A DNA stretch of 64,000 nt from Dioscorea cayenensis subsp. rotundata (lineage: Eukaryota; Streptophyta; Magnoliopsida; Dioscoreales; Dioscoreaceae), in NCBI RefSeq assembly GCF_009730915.1, contig NC_052486.1, forward strand, positions 23,568,137 to 23,632,136, written 5' to 3'. The position numbers and the translations under genes are program-made. The notes under the pieces were generated by a model that was given only the letters and a program-made list of their open reading frames with translations, was not told the origin of the DNA and searched no databases. Positions within the stretch are counted from its first letter, which is position 1, and each line of letters opens with the position of its first letter. Positions 62,101 through 64,000 of the stretch are shown here, piece by piece.

Positions 62101-64000
62101 TGCTTCACGAGATTGGTTTGTCCCTTGGAATATCAGAATGGATTGAAGATTTTCATCTGTTCAGATCAACAACTGCTAATGGTTTGTTCATGTCTTGTAA
62201 GACCTTAAGTTTAGTCTCCAATTCTTCACTAGGAATTGATCAAAATCAGACAACTTATGCTTCTCAGGAACCTGTCTTTAGCAATATTAAGCTTGCTTAT
62301 GAGGCTGATGAAAATCATCAGGCAGTTGAAGCTCATAAGATAAAAGATGATGCACATTCTGGAGATGAATACAATGAATTTGGTGAAGTCAATCGAAGTG
62401 AGGATCTCAATAAAATTTCTGTTGGTAAATCTTGCATGTCTGGACATGGCAAAATTGGAGATGCAGCTCTTATTATTGAGTCCATTCGACGAGAAGAATT
62501 TGGTCTGGACCCAAATCTTAACTCTGATGAGAGTGTCTTCCTCAAAAAACAGCATGCTCGCCTTGGAAGAGCATTACATTGCCTTTCACAAGAACTATAT
62601 TCACAGGATTCACATCTTCTTCTTGAGCTTGTAAGCATTTACTAAACTTATCTTTGTTATCAGTAAAAATTGTCTTAATTTATAGCTATCTTTGTACATA
62701 CTGTTGGCTGAAGATATCCTTGACAACTGCTTGTAAAATTCTCTCCTAATTCCTTCCTTGACAACTGCTTGTAAAATTTTCTCTCCTAATTCCTTCCTAA
62801 CTTTTTTATGTTTGTGGATGAAATAGTATTTGAACTCGTTTTTCTTTTTTCATTTTCTGCTTAATTTTGTGATTGCTAGCAACTCTGTCTTGATATGTAT
62901 GCCAGAATTAATTTGTGTTGTGTGTAAACATTAAATCCAATACAAACACAATTACAAATTTATGTGCAATTCACGCTTTGGATTTTTTTTCCTTAAAAAC
63001 ATTTCCCATGTTAGGTAATGATCACCTATGTTGCTGGCAAAAGTCTCTGTTGTATGTTATGTTTAAACTTGATGTGAGAATATTTAGTGCAACTTATCTG
63101 ATCACTGTCACATTTACATCATTGAAAGAACAGAAGGATTATAAGGTTATACTTGCTGCATTTCTTTCTTATAGCCACCCTTTCAATTGTTGAAAAAGGA
63201 TCCTGGGCTAATTTGGCTATATTCATCTGATTGCTTCATGCTTTGACCAGTTTCCATTATTGTGGTTTTAAGTATTAGGCTTTCTACACTTGGTGTGAAA
63301 TATGTATGTTTATATATTTTTGCCTGGTTTTATTTTGTAGAAGGTCTGTAAGTTCCTGAACACAGATTACTTGTTGCACCCTGGTACTCCTTGTTTTCTC
63401 TCCTGTTCTGACATGCTTTGTCTGTGTTTACATTTTAGAATCAAATGCTTAGGTGTTTTATTAATGCAATCAATCACCTGCTTATGGAAAAATGCGCTTG
63501 GTCATATATTTTTTAGGGTAAATTTTTTAAATAGTCACCCAACTATTCGCTCACTTTTATTTGAGTCATCGAATTATAAAAAAATTTAATTGGGTACTTT
63601 AACTTTAGATTCACGTTCAATTGGGTTACCCGGGCGAACTCCGTGAACAACGTATTGACGTGGCATGCCATGCCATGCACTCTTGTCATATCAGCATGCA
63701 ACGTGAACAAATAATCAAATTCGATAAGAGACATTGTTGTAATCTATCTGATAAAAAAATTTAAAAATCAAATTACCTTTTATTTATTTGACATGAAGGA
63801 CCAGGTACATAAGTTGACTATCTTTAAGGTAAAGATGGTTTTTATCCACGTGGTATGCTGATGTGGCAACAGGGCATGACATACCATGTCATGTCAACAT
63901 GTTGTTAACGGAGTTAGCCTAGGTGACCAAATTGTAAGCAAATGTAAAGTTAGGGTATCCAATTGAAGTTTTTTATAATTCGGTGACTCAAATAGGAGAA
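57612..64000 (+). CDS. NOV: NO VEIN homologue, 5' part (partial at window edge)
   Basis: Six coding exons are visible: 57612-58073, 58175-58512, 58797-59514, 59815-59919, 60097-60274 and 60826-62630, making 1202 codons; the gene continues past the window through an intron of more than 1.37 kb. The last exon ends QHARLGRALHCLSQELYSQD then SHLLLEL, which leads into the histidine-kinase-like ATPase fold of NO VEIN; the expected next exon would start with the QNADDN segment. NO VEIN is a large plant nuclear protein (about 2700 residues) needed for vascular and embryo patterning and auxin flow. The N-terminus is Pro/Asn-rich with a 20-residue repeat (21-40, 41-60). Exon 3 has an Asp-rich run and a basic RKRKFEEKK patch, a likely NLS. 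Exons 4 and 5 are the least certain. Confidence 0.88.
57672..57791 (+). repeat. 60-bp coding tandem repeat in the NOV N-terminus
   Basis: Two adjacent 60-bp units encode NPSFAPPFNPNIQTPNFSIQ and NPSFTTPFNPNIQIPNFSIQ. The frame is kept. A further NPFFQLNH start suggests an old third unit. Confidence 0.9.
59083..59151 (+). repeat. Coding GATGTT/GAT microsatellite (poly-Asp)
   Basis: GATGTT repeats followed by about a dozen GAT codons in NOV exon 3 encode alternating Asp-Val and then an Asp run. Being in frame, length change here would only alter the acidic tract. Confidence 0.92.
62719..62798. repeat. Tandem duplication of about 40 bp in NOV intron 6
   Basis: CTTGACAACTGCTTGTAAAA and the following CTCTCCTAATTCCTTCC occur twice in a row with a 2-base length difference. 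Confidence 0.9.
63515..64000. mobile_element. Long-TIR non-autonomous DNA element in a NOV intron (right end at window edge)
   Basis: The left part (ATTTGAGTCATCGAATTATA, TTAATTGGGTACTTTAACTT, GAACTCCGTGAACAACG) is mirrored at the right, where the reverse complement reads ATTTGAGTCACCGAATTATA, TTCAATTGGATACCCTAACT and TAACTCCGTTAACAAC. The centre has CATGCCATGCCATGCA-type repeats. No coding sequence. The outer right end and any target duplication lie outside the window. Confidence 0.75.

Overview
The window is nuclear DNA from a flowering plant. It carries spliced genes with plant-only families (an NPF transporter, an HD-Zip II factor, an SRO protein, a NO VEIN homologue), AT-rich intergenic DNA full of (TA)n tracts, and short DNA-transposon relics. 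A non-grass monocot is my guess, but that is weak: it rests on one GC-rich intronless gene in AT-rich surroundings and on general look, not on a diagnostic marker.

Layout. 1-889 (-): 5' part of a GT61-like Golgi glycosyltransferase, cut by the window edge. 1984-3993 (+): NPF (NRT1/PTR) transporter with a degenerate ExxER proton-coupling motif. 4883-7190 (+): ARF GTPase of the ARFB1 type. 8366-8794 (+): plastid-targeted-looking cupin. 10613-12678 (+): acidic nuclear-type protein with SAP/lisH-like helices at both ends. 13945-14848 (-): HD-Zip class II repressor. 14.8-20.4 kb: gene-poor AT-rich DNA. 23962-25719 and 28805-30490 (both -): tandem pair of MUSE1/2-like RING E3 ligases with matching splice-like signals after their stop codons. 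30.5-38.2 kb: gene-poor DNA with three inverted-repeat elements, including a Pack-MULE-like element with a perfect 9-bp target duplication. 38247-39147 (-): small LEA-like organellar protein. 41187-47794 (-): complete 20-exon DNA topoisomerase II. 48811-52345: a 3.5-kb composite hAT-like element enclosing LINE pieces. 54880-56615 (+): SRO (RCD1-like) gene. 57612-64000 (+): first six coding exons of a NO VEIN homologue, running out of the window through a long intron that holds another inverted-repeat element.

The genes do not form a pathway; this is ordinary plant gene space. From memory, the order ARFB1 - SAP/lisH-like acidic protein - LEA-like protein matches Arabidopsis At3g03120-At3g03150 (and At5g17060/17160/17165), so part of the window looks like an old conserved block into which the cupin, HD-Zip and RING genes fall. 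I saw no CRISPR array, no rRNA or convincing tRNA gene, and no plainly new multi-gene system. The most unusual items are the composite hAT/LINE element, the Pack-MULE-like element, the (TA)n-anchored MITE-like family and the apparent 3'UTR introns shared by the RING paralogues. All splice coordinates are read by eye from GT/AG sites, reading-frame continuity and family similarity.
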